Assembly (NCBI RefSeq): GCF_000381065.1 | Contig: NZ_KB905851.1 | Coordinates: forward strand, 1 to 64,000 | Reading direction: 5' to 3' | DNA length: 64,000 nucleotides | Source of the DNA: Propionispira raffinosivorans DSM 20765 | GTDB lineage: Bacteria > Bacillota > Negativicutes > Selenomonadales > Selenomonadaceae | Shown: in pieces, positions 16,797 through 25,354 of the stretch | Layout: each line of letters begins with the position of its first letter | How positions within the stretch are numbered: the stretch's first letter is position 1 | Notes under the pieces: model-generated | Told to the model about the DNA's origin: nothing | Databases searched by the model: none | Seen by the model: only the letters and a program-made list of their open reading frames with translations | Translations under genes and position numbers: made by a program

Positions 16797-18376
16797 TGGA
16801 GCGAAGAAGACGGATTTTAAAAGAAATAGAACAACATATTCAGCCGTTATTGCTTGCTAAGATAGAAAAAAAACAGGAAGTCCTGTTTGAGGTGCATAAA
16901 GAACATTTGCTGCCAGCTTGTCAATACATTCATGGTGAACGCAAAGCGCGCCTTTTCACAATGGTTGGTAATGATGAACGGCAGATTAATGGAAGCTTTA
17001 GCTTGTATTATGTATTTGCGATTGATGAAATACATTTTTTTGTTACCATTAAAATTGCCCTGTCACAGGTCGATCCGACATTTCCTTCGCTGGCCGCGTA
17101 TATACCGACACTGGATTGGTATGAACGAGAAGTCAATGACTTATTGGGGCTTCGGGCGATTGGTCATCCCAATCGTGTACCGTTAATTTTACATGGAGAC
17201 TCTCTGGGGATACATCCGCTTTGTAAAGATTATGTTGATACAGGTTTAGTCGCGCAGACACCGGATATGACGGATACGGTAGAGTATATGGGAGAAGACG
17301 TGACGCAGATTCCCGTCGGCCCGATTCATGCCGGTATTATAGAACCTGGACATTTTCGTTTTGGTGCGGTTGGTGATACGATTTTACATCTGGATGCTAA
17401 ACTTTTTTATACACATCGTGGGATTGAAAAAACACTGGAAGGCAAGACCGTGCAAGAAGCCAGATTTTTAATTGAACGTATTTGCTGTGTTTGCAATGTT
17501 TCTCATTCAGCTTCTTTTGCGCAAGCGGTGGAATCGGCAGCTGGAATTGAAATTTCGCAGCGAGCTAAATTTTTGCGGTGTCTATATTTAGAATTAGAGC
17601 GGCTTTACAATCATGTGGGAGATGTTGGGAATGTTTGTTCGGGTTATGGTTTTGCAGTTGGAAGCAGTCAAGGTGCCAGGCTTAAAGAGGCGCTTTTGCA
17701 ACTGAATGAACGGCTTACAGGGCATCGCTATTTGCGCGGAATCATCGTGCCGGGTGGGGTGAACTGTGATCTGGATGAAGCGGAACTTGTCTTACTGATG
17801 GAATCTATTAATGAAATTGATGTTGATTTTCAGGAATTTGTTGATATTTTATTGGGTCATGAAATTGCTATGGATCGTATGGAGACAACGGGGAAACTGT
17901 CGCTTCAGCAGGTTGATGATTTTGAGGCAGTTGGTATAGCCGCCAGAGCATCGGGGCGTGATGTTGACTGCCGACGTGATTTTCCCTATGCTGCCTATGA
18001 ACAACTTGATTTTGCGGTTGTTTTGCAAACAGAAGGCGATGTTTTAGCACGGATAAAGGTACGCATCGTTGAAGCTTTTAATTCGATGCTTTTGATCCGG
18101 CAAATTTTAAGCCGTTTGCCGAAGGGGGCTATCCAAACCGACATTCCTTTGATTGAACCTTATACAAGTTCTTTGGGGTGGTCGGAATCAGCGCGCGGTG
18201 AAAATGTCCATTGGATTATGTTCGATAAAAACAATACGATTTACCGTTATCGGGTACGATCCGCGGCTTATAGCAATTGGCCGGTTGTACCTCTCGCGGT
18301 AGCAGGAAATATCATTCCAGATTTTCCGCTTATAAATAAGAGTTTTGAATTATGTTATGCGTGTTGTGATCGGTAA
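16796..18376 (+). CDS. hyfG: Hydrogenase-4 large subunit (NuoC-NuoD type, [NiFe])
   Basis: This is the catalytic large subunit. Residues 1-150 are NuoC-like (YIPTLDWYEREVNDLLGL, then HPLCKDY), and the remainder is NuoD/HycE-like. Both nickel-binding pairs are present: CxxC in IERICCVCNVSHS and the C-terminal CxxC in LCYACCDR, so it should be a true hydrogenase and not a complex I subunit. The protein ends exactly at the Arg where E. coli HycE is cleaved by its maturation protease. The roughly 30-residue extension is missing, so no endopeptidase step should be needed. No hyp maturation genes are in the window. The ATG overlaps the hyfF stop. Confidence 0.93.
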   Translation: MERRRRILKEIEQHIQPLLLAKIEKKQEVLFEVHKEHLLPACQYIHGERKARLFTMVGNDERQINGSFSLYYVFAIDEIHFFVTIKIALSQVDPTFPSLAAYIPTLDWYEREVNDLLGLRAIGHPNRVPLILHGDSLGIHPLCKDYVDTGLVAQTPDMTDTVEYMGEDVTQIPVGPIHAGIIEPGHFRFGAVGDTILHLDAKLFYTHRGIEKTLEGKTVQEARFLIERICCVCNVSHSASFAQAVESAAGIEISQRAKFLRCLYLELERLYNHVGDVGNVCSGYGFAVGSSQGARLKEALLQLNERLTGHRYLRGIIVPGGVNCDLDEAELVLLMESINEIDVDFQEFVDILLGHEIAMDRMETTGKLSLQQVDDFEAVGIAARASGRDVDCRRDFPYAAYEQLDFAVVLQTEGDVLARIKVRIVEAFNSMLLIRQILSRLPKGAIQTDIPLIEPYTSSLGWSESARGENVHWIMFDKNNTIYRYRVRSAAYSNWPVVPLAVAGNIIPDFPLINKSFELCYACCDR

Positions 18377-18397
18377 TATTTGGAAGGGGAAATAGGT

Positions 18398-18712
18398 ATG
18401 TTTGATATGATTCGCAAGATATGGAAGGTTGGTACGGTGACTCGAAGGCAGCCATTTTCTGCGGCACCATTAAAATATAAAGGTAAAATTAAAATAAAAT
18501 TTGTGCCGAAGACCAATTGGGCCGAATGTGCGGCGGCTTGTCCAAGTAGAGCGCTGATCATAGATGCTGGGCAGGTACGGTTATTCTATGGCAATTGTAT
18601 TATGTGTGGAAATTGTGTACGAATATGCAATACGGATGCAATTATACAAACGAATGATTGCTATTTAGCAGCTATGGATAAAAACAAACTTTGGGCGGCT
18701 GTGACGATATAA
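18398..18712 (+). CDS. hyfH: Polyferredoxin-like hydrogenase subunit (HyfH type), reduced
   Basis: This is a small iron-sulfur protein between the large and small hydrogenase subunits, expected to pass electrons to or from soluble carriers. It is about 104 residues, much shorter than HyfH/HycF. The second motif CIMCGNCVRICN is a complete CxxCxxCxxxC. The first is reduced to WAECAAACP, which keeps only the third and fourth cysteines. One [4Fe-4S] cluster should still be liganded (three cysteines from motif 2 plus CP of motif 1), while the other lacks two ligands. The start at 18398 follows AAGGGGAAATAGGT. An in-frame codon at 18380 lies too near the hyfG stop. Confidence 0.85.
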   Translation: MFDMIRKIWKVGTVTRRQPFSAAPLKYKGKIKIKFVPKTNWAECAAACPSRALIIDAGQVRLFYGNCIMCGNCVRICNTDAIIQTNDCYLAAMDKNKLWAAVTI

Positions 18713-18734
18713 TGGCAAAAAAGGAGAAATTCTG

Positions 18735-19199
18735 ATGAATGAAGAACTAGGAAAAGACATGAAAGCACGAATTACGAAAGTCTTAGGCGGCTCTTTACAT
18801 ATTCGTCATGTAGATACGGGGTCTTGTAATGGCTGTGATTTTGAAATGGGAGCTTTGTCTAATCCCATTTATGATATTTCTCGTTTTGGTGTGAGTTTTT
18901 CAGCATCGCCTCGTCAGGCGGATATGCTGATGGTAACGGGCGGTGTGACGAGAGCCTTACAAAAAGCACTGCTTAGAACATATGCTGCGGTGCCCAATCC
19001 TAAAATTGTTTTGGCAGTGGGAGCTTGTGCGATCGGTGGGGGGGTTTTTGGCGAAACGTATGCCAATGCGGGCGGCATTGATCAATTTGTGCCGGTTTAT
19101 GTCTATATACCAGGCTGTCCGCCAAGACCGGAAGCTTTGATGCAGGGGATCTTGAGCGCAATTGATAAATATGAAGAAGTTTTAAAGCGGGGGAACTAA
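18735..19199 (+). CDS. hyfI: Hydrogenase-4 small subunit (NuoB type)
   Basis: This electron-transfer small subunit carries the proximal [4Fe-4S] cluster. At 154 residues it is NuoB-sized and shorter than HyfI, which fits the compact Coo/Ech-like arrangement. The four cysteine ligands are visible: GSCNGCDFE (two), GACAIGGG (one) and PGCPPRPE (one). AAGGAG lies eight bases before the ATG. The next gene starts two bases after this stop. Confidence 0.93.
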   Translation: MNEELGKDMKARITKVLGGSLHIRHVDTGSCNGCDFEMGALSNPIYDISRFGVSFSASPRQADMLMVTGGVTRALQKALLRTYAAVPNPKIVLAVGACAIGGGVFGETYANAGGIDQFVPVYVYIPGCPPRPEALMQGILSAIDKYEEVLKRGN

Positions 19200-19200
19200 T

Positions 19201-19545
19201 ATGGATTTAACAGTGCAACAATTTAAAGCAGATTTTTTCAAAGCTCTGGCGCATCCACTGCGTATTCGAATTTTAGAAGTATTGAGTCAGGGAGATAAAA
19301 ATGTCAATGAACTGCAAAGTATTATCGGTAGTGAAGGGTCGGCCGTATCACAGCAACTATCTGTTTTACGCAGTCGAAATATCGTTAAGGGGACAAAAGA
19401 CGGTAATAAGGTAACCTATTCACTTTGTGATCCAGCTATTCCGGAACTTTTGAATGTAGCAAAACAAATTTTTAATCATCATTTGATCGATACGATTTCC
19501 ATGCTGGACAAAGTGAATGATGATAATATGAAGGCTATGTCCTGA
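19201..19545 (+). CDS. ArsR-family transcriptional regulator
   Basis: This is a winged-helix regulator of 114 residues: FFKALAHPLRIRILEVLSQGDKNVNELQ, then the recognition helix region SAVSQQLSVLRSRNIVKGTKDGNKVTYSL. No metal-binding cysteine box (ELCVCDL type) is present, so it is not an arsenic-type metal sensor and may sense another signal. The ATG begins one base after the hyfI stop, and AAAGCGGGGG within the hyfI end serves as Shine-Dalgarno, so it is co-transcribed and probably translationally coupled with the hydrogenase. A natural inference is autoregulation of the operon. The effector is unknown. Confidence 0.9.
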   Translation: MDLTVQQFKADFFKALAHPLRIRILEVLSQGDKNVNELQSIIGSEGSAVSQQLSVLRSRNIVKGTKDGNKVTYSLCDPAIPELLNVAKQIFNHHLIDTISMLDKVNDDNMKAMS

Positions 19546-19705
19546 TAAAAATTTAGAAAGCAGCTAGTGGTGTTCTGGTTTTTAGAAATTTTCCGCCTCG
19601 CAGGCAGGACAAATTGCTCGTTTACAACTCTTATGGTTTATTTGAAAGTGACTTTGTGTTAAGCTAAGAATAGAGTAATAATGGTTTTATTATAGGAGGG
19701 ACATC

Positions 19706-20395
19706 ATGGCAGTTGGTAATATTTATACAGCAAAGAAAATTTGCCCAGTATGCGGCGAAGAAATTTCAGTAACGAAAGTGAGATCAAGACTCATCTCGGT
19801 AAAGACAGATGATGATTTTTGTGTACATTATAAAGATTTTAATCCTTATTATTATGCGATTTGGGTTTGTGAAAAATGCGGCTATGCAGCAGATGAAAAT
19901 CATTTTACGGGACATATGCATCCCAAACATCAAGAACTGATCCGAAAATTTTTAAATGAACGAAAAATAGGTTTGGAACATCATGAAGTGAGAACGCTTG
20001 CTGAAACGGTTACATCCTACAAATTAGCGATTTTTTTCGCAGAACTTATTAGTGCATCTGCAGGTCATATTGCAGGGCTGTATTTAAAGTTGGCTTGGAT
20101 CTATCGGGATGCCAAAGACAAAGAAAAAGAAGATGAAGCTTTGGCAAAAGCAGTTGAATATTATGATAAGTCTTTGGCGACAGAACGTTATCCAATGGGA
20201 ACGATGACCGATAATGCGGTTATTTATCTGATCGGGGCTATCCATAAACGTATGGGCAATTATGAATCAGCTACACAATATTTGAGTCGTGTCATTGGTG
20301 ATCAGCGGGCTCGCTCGGAAACGACGATTTTTAATAAAGCCCGTGATCTTTGGCAGGATATCCGTTCCGATAAAGAAACACCAGAACACACCTGA
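19706..20395 (+). CDS. DUF2225 protein with zinc-binding and TPR-like regions
   Basis: The N terminus has CPVCGEE and the centre has WVCEKCGYAADENHF, forming two Cys pairs that probably bind zinc. The C-terminal half is helical, with tetratricopeptide-like repeats (AEYYDKSL and YESATQYLSRVI segments). This layout is the DUF2225 family, common in Firmicutes and without an assigned function. It has GGAGGG before the ATG and is a single gene. The gap of about 160 bases before it contains no recognised leader. Confidence 0.82.
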   Translation: MAVGNIYTAKKICPVCGEEISVTKVRSRLISVKTDDDFCVHYKDFNPYYYAIWVCEKCGYAADENHFTGHMHPKHQELIRKFLNERKIGLEHHEVRTLAETVTSYKLAIFFAELISASAGHIAGLYLKLAWIYRDAKDKEKEDEALAKAVEYYDKSLATERYPMGTMTDNAVIYLIGAIHKRMGNYESATQYLSRVIGDQRARSETTIFNKARDLWQDIRSDKETPEHT

Positions 20396-20431
20396 TATTT
20401 TGTTTTATAATGACTGACAGGCGATTTTTTT

Positions 20432-20500
20432 ATGACATACCAGGTGAATTGCTGTATAATAAAAATGCTATTGCAGGCACTTTTGCCGGTGTATGCAATA
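20432..20500 (+). promoter_or_regulatory. Promoter and 5'-UTR hairpin
   Basis: ATGACA (20432-20437), a 17-bp spacer and TATAAT (20455-20460) form a good promoter. The transcript would begin with a hairpin whose outer arms are TATTGCA (20469-20475) and TGCAATA (20494-20500), with an inner GGCA/TGCC stem. This may protect the RNA or be an operator. Confidence 0.5.
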
Positions 20501-20531
20501 ACATAAATTTTATGATGAAGCAGGGATTGTT

Positions 20532-21206
20532 ATGGATATGCCTACAGTTATTTCAGCTCAGGCACTGAACTCAATTAATTTTAATGACATAAGCAGTACA
20601 ATAGAAAACTATAGTCCGGTTATTGATGTGGTAAAAAAGACTTGGACAAAAGAATCTCTGCTGGATATTTTAGCCGGGAAAATTTCGATACCGGATGATG
20701 TGATCAATGCATCCATTGCCGATCAAATTGATGAGACCTCTAAAGTGAAGTCTCTTATTGTTACTTCTCAAGCGAATGGAAAACTGAAAATTAACGCCGA
20801 TACCAAAGCAATGGGACGTTTGGAGCTTACGGGAACAATTGATGAATTTGTTCACAGGGGGGATACGTCCTATGTGAAATTTACAGTTAAAGAACGAGAA
20901 CTTCCAGATCATCAAGTCATGTCTTGGATTTTTTCCCGGATTTCGTTGTCGATGGCGCAAAAAATAGTGGGGAAGATTGACCTTGCTGATGATTTGAAAA
21001 CGGATATCAACCATAATACAATTACCGTGGATTATCAAGACATGTTATTGAAATCAGATTTTGGACAAGTTTCATTTCAAGGTTATAATCTTCTGGATGC
21101 ACTTGTGATTGAGAAGGCCGAGCCCAAAGATGGCTATATTGAATTTACAACAGGATTAAATCTTCCTGAGCCTGTCAAAACGATGTTATTGAATATACTT
21201 TTATAG
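20532..21206 (+). CDS. Conserved-looking protein of unknown function
   Basis: I do not recognise this 224-residue protein. It has no signal peptide or membrane helix. The middle is rich in short beta-strand-like stretches (KLKINADTKAMGRLELTGTIDEF, then YVKFTVKE), followed by a helical part (MSWIFSRISLSMAQKIVGKID) and more strands. The pattern suggests a lipid-binding or barrel-like fold, but this is a guess. Starts at 20532 and 20538 are both possible. It has its own promoter and lies 14 bases before the DUF4127 gene, so the two probably form one operon. Confidence 0.65.
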   Translation: MDMPTVISAQALNSINFNDISSTIENYSPVIDVVKKTWTKESLLDILAGKISIPDDVINASIADQIDETSKVKSLIVTSQANGKLKINADTKAMGRLELTGTIDEFVHRGDTSYVKFTVKERELPDHQVMSWIFSRISLSMAQKIVGKIDLADDLKTDINHNTITVDYQDMLLKSDFGQVSFQGYNLLDALVIEKAEPKDGYIEFTTGLNLPEPVKTMLLNILL

Positions 21207-21220
21207 AGGGGGTTGTATTT

Positions 21221-22801
21221 TTGAAAAAAATAGTTTGCTTGCTGCTTATGTGTTTTTGTATTGTGGTGCTAACACTGCCAGTTTTGGCATCACCGCTTAA
21301 ACCAAAAATTTTATTTGTACCTCATGATGATCGACCTGTTTCGTTTGCACAGACAGCCGATACCGTGCGTAATTTAGACTATGACCTAGTATTGCCACCG
21401 CAAAATCTCTTGGGGAATCGTACGGATCTTGGCCATCCTGATGAACTTTGGCAATGGGTATTTGCTCAGGCAAAGAATGCAGATGCACTGGTGTTATCTT
21501 CGGATTCTCTACTCTACGGAAGTCTGGTAGGGTCTAGAAAACATGCCTATACACAAGCAGATATCATCAAACGTGTTGAACAGTTTGCGCAGCTTAAAGC
21601 TCAAAATCCCCGTTTGAAAATCTATGTTTTTGGTTCGATTATGCGTACCCCTCGCGATGGTGCAGCTTCAGGGACGGAAGAACCAAGTTATTATGCTAAA
21701 TATGGTGCTTCGATATTTCGCTTAACAGAACTGCAAGATAAAGGCGAAACGGAAGGGTTATCAGGCAGTGAAAAAAAAGAACAGGCTAAATTAGAAACGG
21801 TGATTCCAACAAAGGCAATCGGCGATTGGATGAAACGCCGCCAGACTAATTTTGCTGCGAGCAGTCGTCTAATTGAATTATCTCGGGCGGGAACTTTTAA
21901 TTATCTTGCTTTAGGACGCGATGATAATGCACCATATTCGCAGACGCACAAAGAAAGCAGGCTGCTGTCAAAACAGGGTGAGGATTTAGGCGTTACGAAA
22001 TTTCAAGCTTTAGCGGGAATTGATGAAATCGGTATGGTCTTGATGACGCGGGCCGTAAATGATTTGAGTTCTTATATTCCCTTTGTGACAGTTCGCTATG
22101 CAGATGGGATAGGCGCTGCTACGGTACCGTCTTATTCCGATGAAGCAATTAGTCAATCGATTCGTTCTCATCTTCTGGCTGCCGGGGCAATTCAGATTCC
22201 GGGCCTTAAACGAGCGGATCTGGTACTTTTGGTGAATACGAATAAAGATGGGAAAACCTTAGAGGCAAATTGGCCGCAAAATACGATAGTGCCAAGAGAT
22301 AATACGCTTTCATTTGCCAAAATGGTGGACTTATATGTGTCACAAGGTTATCATGTTGGTGTCGGTGATATTGCTTTTTCCAATGGGGCTGACAATGCAT
22401 TGATGGCTGAGTTGGCAAAACGTAATCTTTTGCCGAAACTCACAGCTTATTCGGGATGGAATACGGCGACAAATAGTACAGGCTTTGTGTTAGGACAGGG
22501 GATTATGGCTCCCAAAATGACGCTGCAAGCAAAAAACAATTTATTGGCAGTTCGGTATTTGGATGATTGGGCTTATCAAGCTAATATTCGGCAGAGTGTT
22601 GCTGGAGAGCTATCAAAAATACCCGGAACTGGCAGTTATGGACAGTTGGATCAAAAAAAAGCGGCTGTTATAAAAGCTACAGTCGAAAAAATGAATATAT
22701 TTGTCAAGCATAACTTGTCAGATATGGAGATTGATAAAATTTTGATTGATTTTCCTTGGAATAGAATGTTTGAAACTGCGGTTACAATACAATCTCGATA
22801 A
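21221..22801 (+). CDS. Exported DUF4127 protein
   Basis: The TTG start at 21221 follows GAGGGGG by eight bases. The N terminus is a clear signal peptide (KKIVCLLLMCFCIVVLTLP, then VLASPL). The mature 500 residues match DUF4127: KILFVPHDDRPVSFAQTADT, ALVLSSDSLLYGSLVGSRKH, FGSIMRTPRDGAASGTEEPSYY, NYLALGRDDNAPYSQTHKESR and VGVGDIAFSNGADNALM. The family occurs in Firmicutes and some other lineages and has no biochemical assignment that I know of. The conserved DD and SD residues suggest a hydrolase or metal site. It probably acts outside the cytoplasmic membrane. A strong terminator follows. Confidence 0.85.
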   Translation: MKKIVCLLLMCFCIVVLTLPVLASPLKPKILFVPHDDRPVSFAQTADTVRNLDYDLVLPPQNLLGNRTDLGHPDELWQWVFAQAKNADALVLSSDSLLYGSLVGSRKHAYTQADIIKRVEQFAQLKAQNPRLKIYVFGSIMRTPRDGAASGTEEPSYYAKYGASIFRLTELQDKGETEGLSGSEKKEQAKLETVIPTKAIGDWMKRRQTNFAASSRLIELSRAGTFNYLALGRDDNAPYSQTHKESRLLSKQGEDLGVTKFQALAGIDEIGMVLMTRAVNDLSSYIPFVTVRYADGIGAATVPSYSDEAISQSIRSHLLAAGAIQIPGLKRADLVLLVNTNKDGKTLEANWPQNTIVPRDNTLSFAKMVDLYVSQGYHVGVGDIAFSNGADNALMAELAKRNLLPKLTAYSGWNTATNSTGFVLGQGIMAPKMTLQAKNNLLAVRYLDDWAYQANIRQSVAGELSKIPGTGSYGQLDQKKAAVIKATVEKMNIFVKHNLSDMEIDKILIDFPWNRMFETAVTIQSR

Positions 22802-22805
22802 ATAT

Positions 22806-22837
22806 AAAACCTGCTAATTTTTTAGCAGGTTTTTTTA
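22806..22837 (+). terminator. Rho-independent terminator
   Basis: AAACCTGCTAA pairs with TTAGCAGGTTT and is followed by a T run. Confidence 0.93.
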
Positions 22838-22976
22838 TTGAAAGCACGAATACTAAATGAGTAGTGTTTCCCTCGAAATAAAGCAAAATCTGAAGGAAGT
22901 TCACGTGCAGTACCGGAGTTTGGCAGTTTGCATAGCTTAAGATTGTATAAATTGAAAATGGAAGAGGGCGGAAATT

Positions 22977-25058
22977 TTGTTTGACTTTTTTAAGAAAAAA
23001 ACAGATCGGCCGTTTCAAAATGAAGATTTATCGAACAGACAGCAGAACGTAACAGAACAGATGGATTCCGTAAGTCAAAAAGATCATGCCGCGGAATTGC
23101 ACTGCAAGGTAAACTACTTTTCAGAACAGGATATAAATGCACAGAGTTTAACGGAATTTTTGGCTGTGGCGGGCGGTCCGGCACTTGTTTTGGGGTATGT
23201 TTCCCCGGATGCTTCAATGAAAGATATTTCCAGTAAACTCAGGAGTTTACTGCCGCAAACGGCAAAATTGCTCTTGATTTCAACAGCGGGGGAGCTTTGC
23301 AATGTAAATGTACAAGCTCCTTTATACCAGAACGATGATGCTGGTCGAAAAAAAGTTTTATTACAAGTTTTTTCCAATCAAATGATTCGGAATTGTCAGA
23401 TCATATCGATTCCATTGCCAAATGATGATATTTTGGCGGGGAAAGATGTATTTTCAATGAAAAAACGGATTGATACGATTAAAGCGGAGCTGGCGCAGCA
23501 ACCAATTAAATTTAAGATATCTTCGCCCGATACGATAGTGCTTACCTATATCGATGGTGTTTCAAATTGTGAGACATTTTTTATGGAGGCAGTTTATGCG
23601 AGCCATAAGTATCCTTGTACTTTTATTGGCGGTTCGGCTGGCGGGAAATTTGATTTTGTAAGCACGGATATTTTTGATGGCACGAAAGTACTGCATCATC
23701 ATGCGGTCATGTGTTTTGTTCAGGTAAATAAAGATTTCCGTTTTGGAATTTTGAAAACGCAGGGGTTCAGTAAAACGGATACGAAATATATTGTCAGCAG
23801 TTCAAATTCAGCTTTGCGTTATGTAAGTGAAGTCCTCGATGAAACTGGTAATAGTATCAGCTTGATTGATATACTGAAACGTAAATTTAGCTGCCAGAGT
23901 ATCGAGCAGCTGGAGAAGGTTTTAAATGGCTATAGTTTTGCGATTGAGATCAATGATGAGATCTTTATTCGCAGCATTGCCAAGATAGCAGCGGCTGAAA
24001 ATCGGATTTATTTTTTCTGCGATTTAGCACCAGGTGAATATCTGCATTTGGTCAAGCGGGAAGGTTTTGTGAAGAATATGCGCGACGATTGGCAGAAATT
24101 TTGCTTGAATAAACCAAAACCTTTTGGAGGCATCTTAAATGATTGCGTGATTCGACGTTTAATGAATCCGCAAGAATTGAAAGATGTTCCTAAATTTGAA
24201 GGAATTCCAGTCGCGGGCTTTTCGAGCTTTGGTGAGATTCTTGGCATTCATATGAATGAAACATTGACGGCATTGTTTTTTTACTACGTACCAAACAATG
24301 AAGATTTTTATGATGAATACTATAATAATCTTCCGATCCAATATGGTTTATTTCAAAGCTTTTTTATGCAAAGACGTTTAGCGCGACTGCAAGTATTGAG
24401 TGAACTAAATGGCAAGGCTTTGGATTTGTTTGATCATTATCGCAGTGCAATTCCTGAAATTATTGCATCGGTAAGTAATATCCATGAACGGACCGCGAAT
24501 ATTGATGAATCAGCTAAAGCACTAACAGAAGTTATGGGGACAAATAAAGATAATATTAAGCAGCTAATGGATCATAATACAAAGATTATTCCTAAAATAG
24601 AACAGCTTACAGAAAATACGAAAGAAATCCAAAATGTTATGGCAATGATTTTGGAGATTGCTTCACAAACAAATTTACTTTCACTAAATGCAGCGATCGA
24701 AGCGGCACGAGCTGGCGAAGCGGGGCGTGGTTTTGCCGTGGTTGCAGAAGAAGTACGCAAACTTTCACAAAATACGGAAACAAGCCTTGATACAAGCAAT
24801 CGAGCAATCAATAAACTGTTGGTGAGTGTAAATGAAATCAATGACATTCTCCAGAGGAATAAGGCTTTTGAAGGTAATATTGAAGGGCATATGAATATGT
24901 TCCAGCAGCGACTGGAGACAGTTACACATGATATTTTTAATTCGATTGATTCAATTTCTACTTCAATGCAGGGTGTACAACGTTTAGAATTGCTCAATGA
25001 ATCCACGCAGCGTGAACTTGAAATAATTCAGCAGATTACCCAGCATATGGAATTTTGA
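22977..25058 (+). CDS. Soluble FIST-domain chemoreceptor
   Basis: This sensor has 693 residues and no membrane helix. Residues about 60-290 form a FIST N-type domain ([12 protein letters not shown], then [12 protein letters not shown]), and about 300-460 the FIST C domain ([25 protein letters not shown]). FIST modules are thought to bind small ligands such as amino acids. A coiled-coil leads into the MCP signalling hairpin near residue 565 ([19 protein letters not shown], then [10 protein letters not shown]). The start codon is TTG at 22977 with GAGGGCGG upstream, and no ATG nearby keeps the conserved N terminus. It would act as a cytoplasmic receptor feeding CheA. It is a single gene with its own terminator. 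Confidence 0.9.
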   Translation: MFDFFKKKTDRPFQNEDLSNRQQNVTEQMDSVSQKDHAAELHCKVNYFSEQDINAQSLTEFLAVAGGPALVLGYVSPDASMKDISSKLRSLLPQTAKLLLISTAGELCNVNVQAPLYQNDDAGRKKVLLQVFSNQMIRNCQIISIPLPNDDILAGKDVFSMKKRIDTIKAELAQQPIKFKISSPDTIVLTYIDGVSNCETFFMEAVYASHKYPCTFIGGSAGGKFDFVSTDIFDGTKVLHHHAVMCFVQVNKDFRFGILKTQGFSKTDTKYIVSSSNSALRYVSEVLDETGNSISLIDILKRKFSCQSIEQLEKVLNGYSFAIEINDEIFIRSIAKIAAAENRIYFFCDLAPGEYLHLVKREGFVKNMRDDWQKFCLNKPKPFGGILNDCVIRRLMNPQELKDVPKFEGIPVAGFSSFGEILGIHMNETLTALFFYYVPNNEDFYDEYYNNLPIQYGLFQSFFMQRRLARLQVLSELNGKALDLFDHYRSAIPEIIASVSNIHERTANIDESAKALTEVMGTNKDNIKQLMDHNTKIIPKIEQLTENTKEIQNVMAMILEIASQTNLLSLNAAIEAARAGEAGRGFAVVAEEVRKLSQNTETSLDTSNRAINKLLVSVNEINDILQRNKAFEGNIEGHMNMFQQRLETVTHDIFNSIDSISTSMQGVQRLELLNESTQRELEIIQQITQHMEF

Positions 25059-25082
25059 AAAATAAAAATTTTCAAAAAAAAG

Positions 25083-25117
25083 AAGCGACTCCGGTTGGTA
25101 GGAGAGTCGCTTTTTTC
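25083..25117 (+). terminator. Rho-independent terminator
   Basis: AAGCGACTC pairs with GAGTCGCTT around a 12-nt loop and is followed by TTTTTTC. Confidence 0.92.
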
Positions 25118-25252
25118 ATGCTCAGGGGGAGCATGAAATTGGGGAGGGACAGGAGAATAGCCCCTCTGCCCGCATTTTTTAGAAGATTATATATAGTATT
25201 TGATAAAAACATGCTTTCTTTACCAAATATTATAATTCAGTTCAAGTAAAAG

Positions 25253-25290
25253 AATATGTTATTACATCATGTCTAATATAATAACATATT
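25253..25290. repeat. 12-bp inverted repeat downstream of pflD-like gene
   Basis: AATATGTTATTA (25253-25264) and its exact complement (25279-25290) form an A/T hairpin 65 bp beyond the pflD-like stop. It may act as a weak terminator for the minus strand. Nothing else is apparent in 25118-25354. Confidence 0.5.
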
Positions 25291-25354
25291 GTATTAGTAT
25301 AACTCAAGTAATTTGTGTAAACTTTACAAACAAAATTTTAAAATACTAAAAGCT

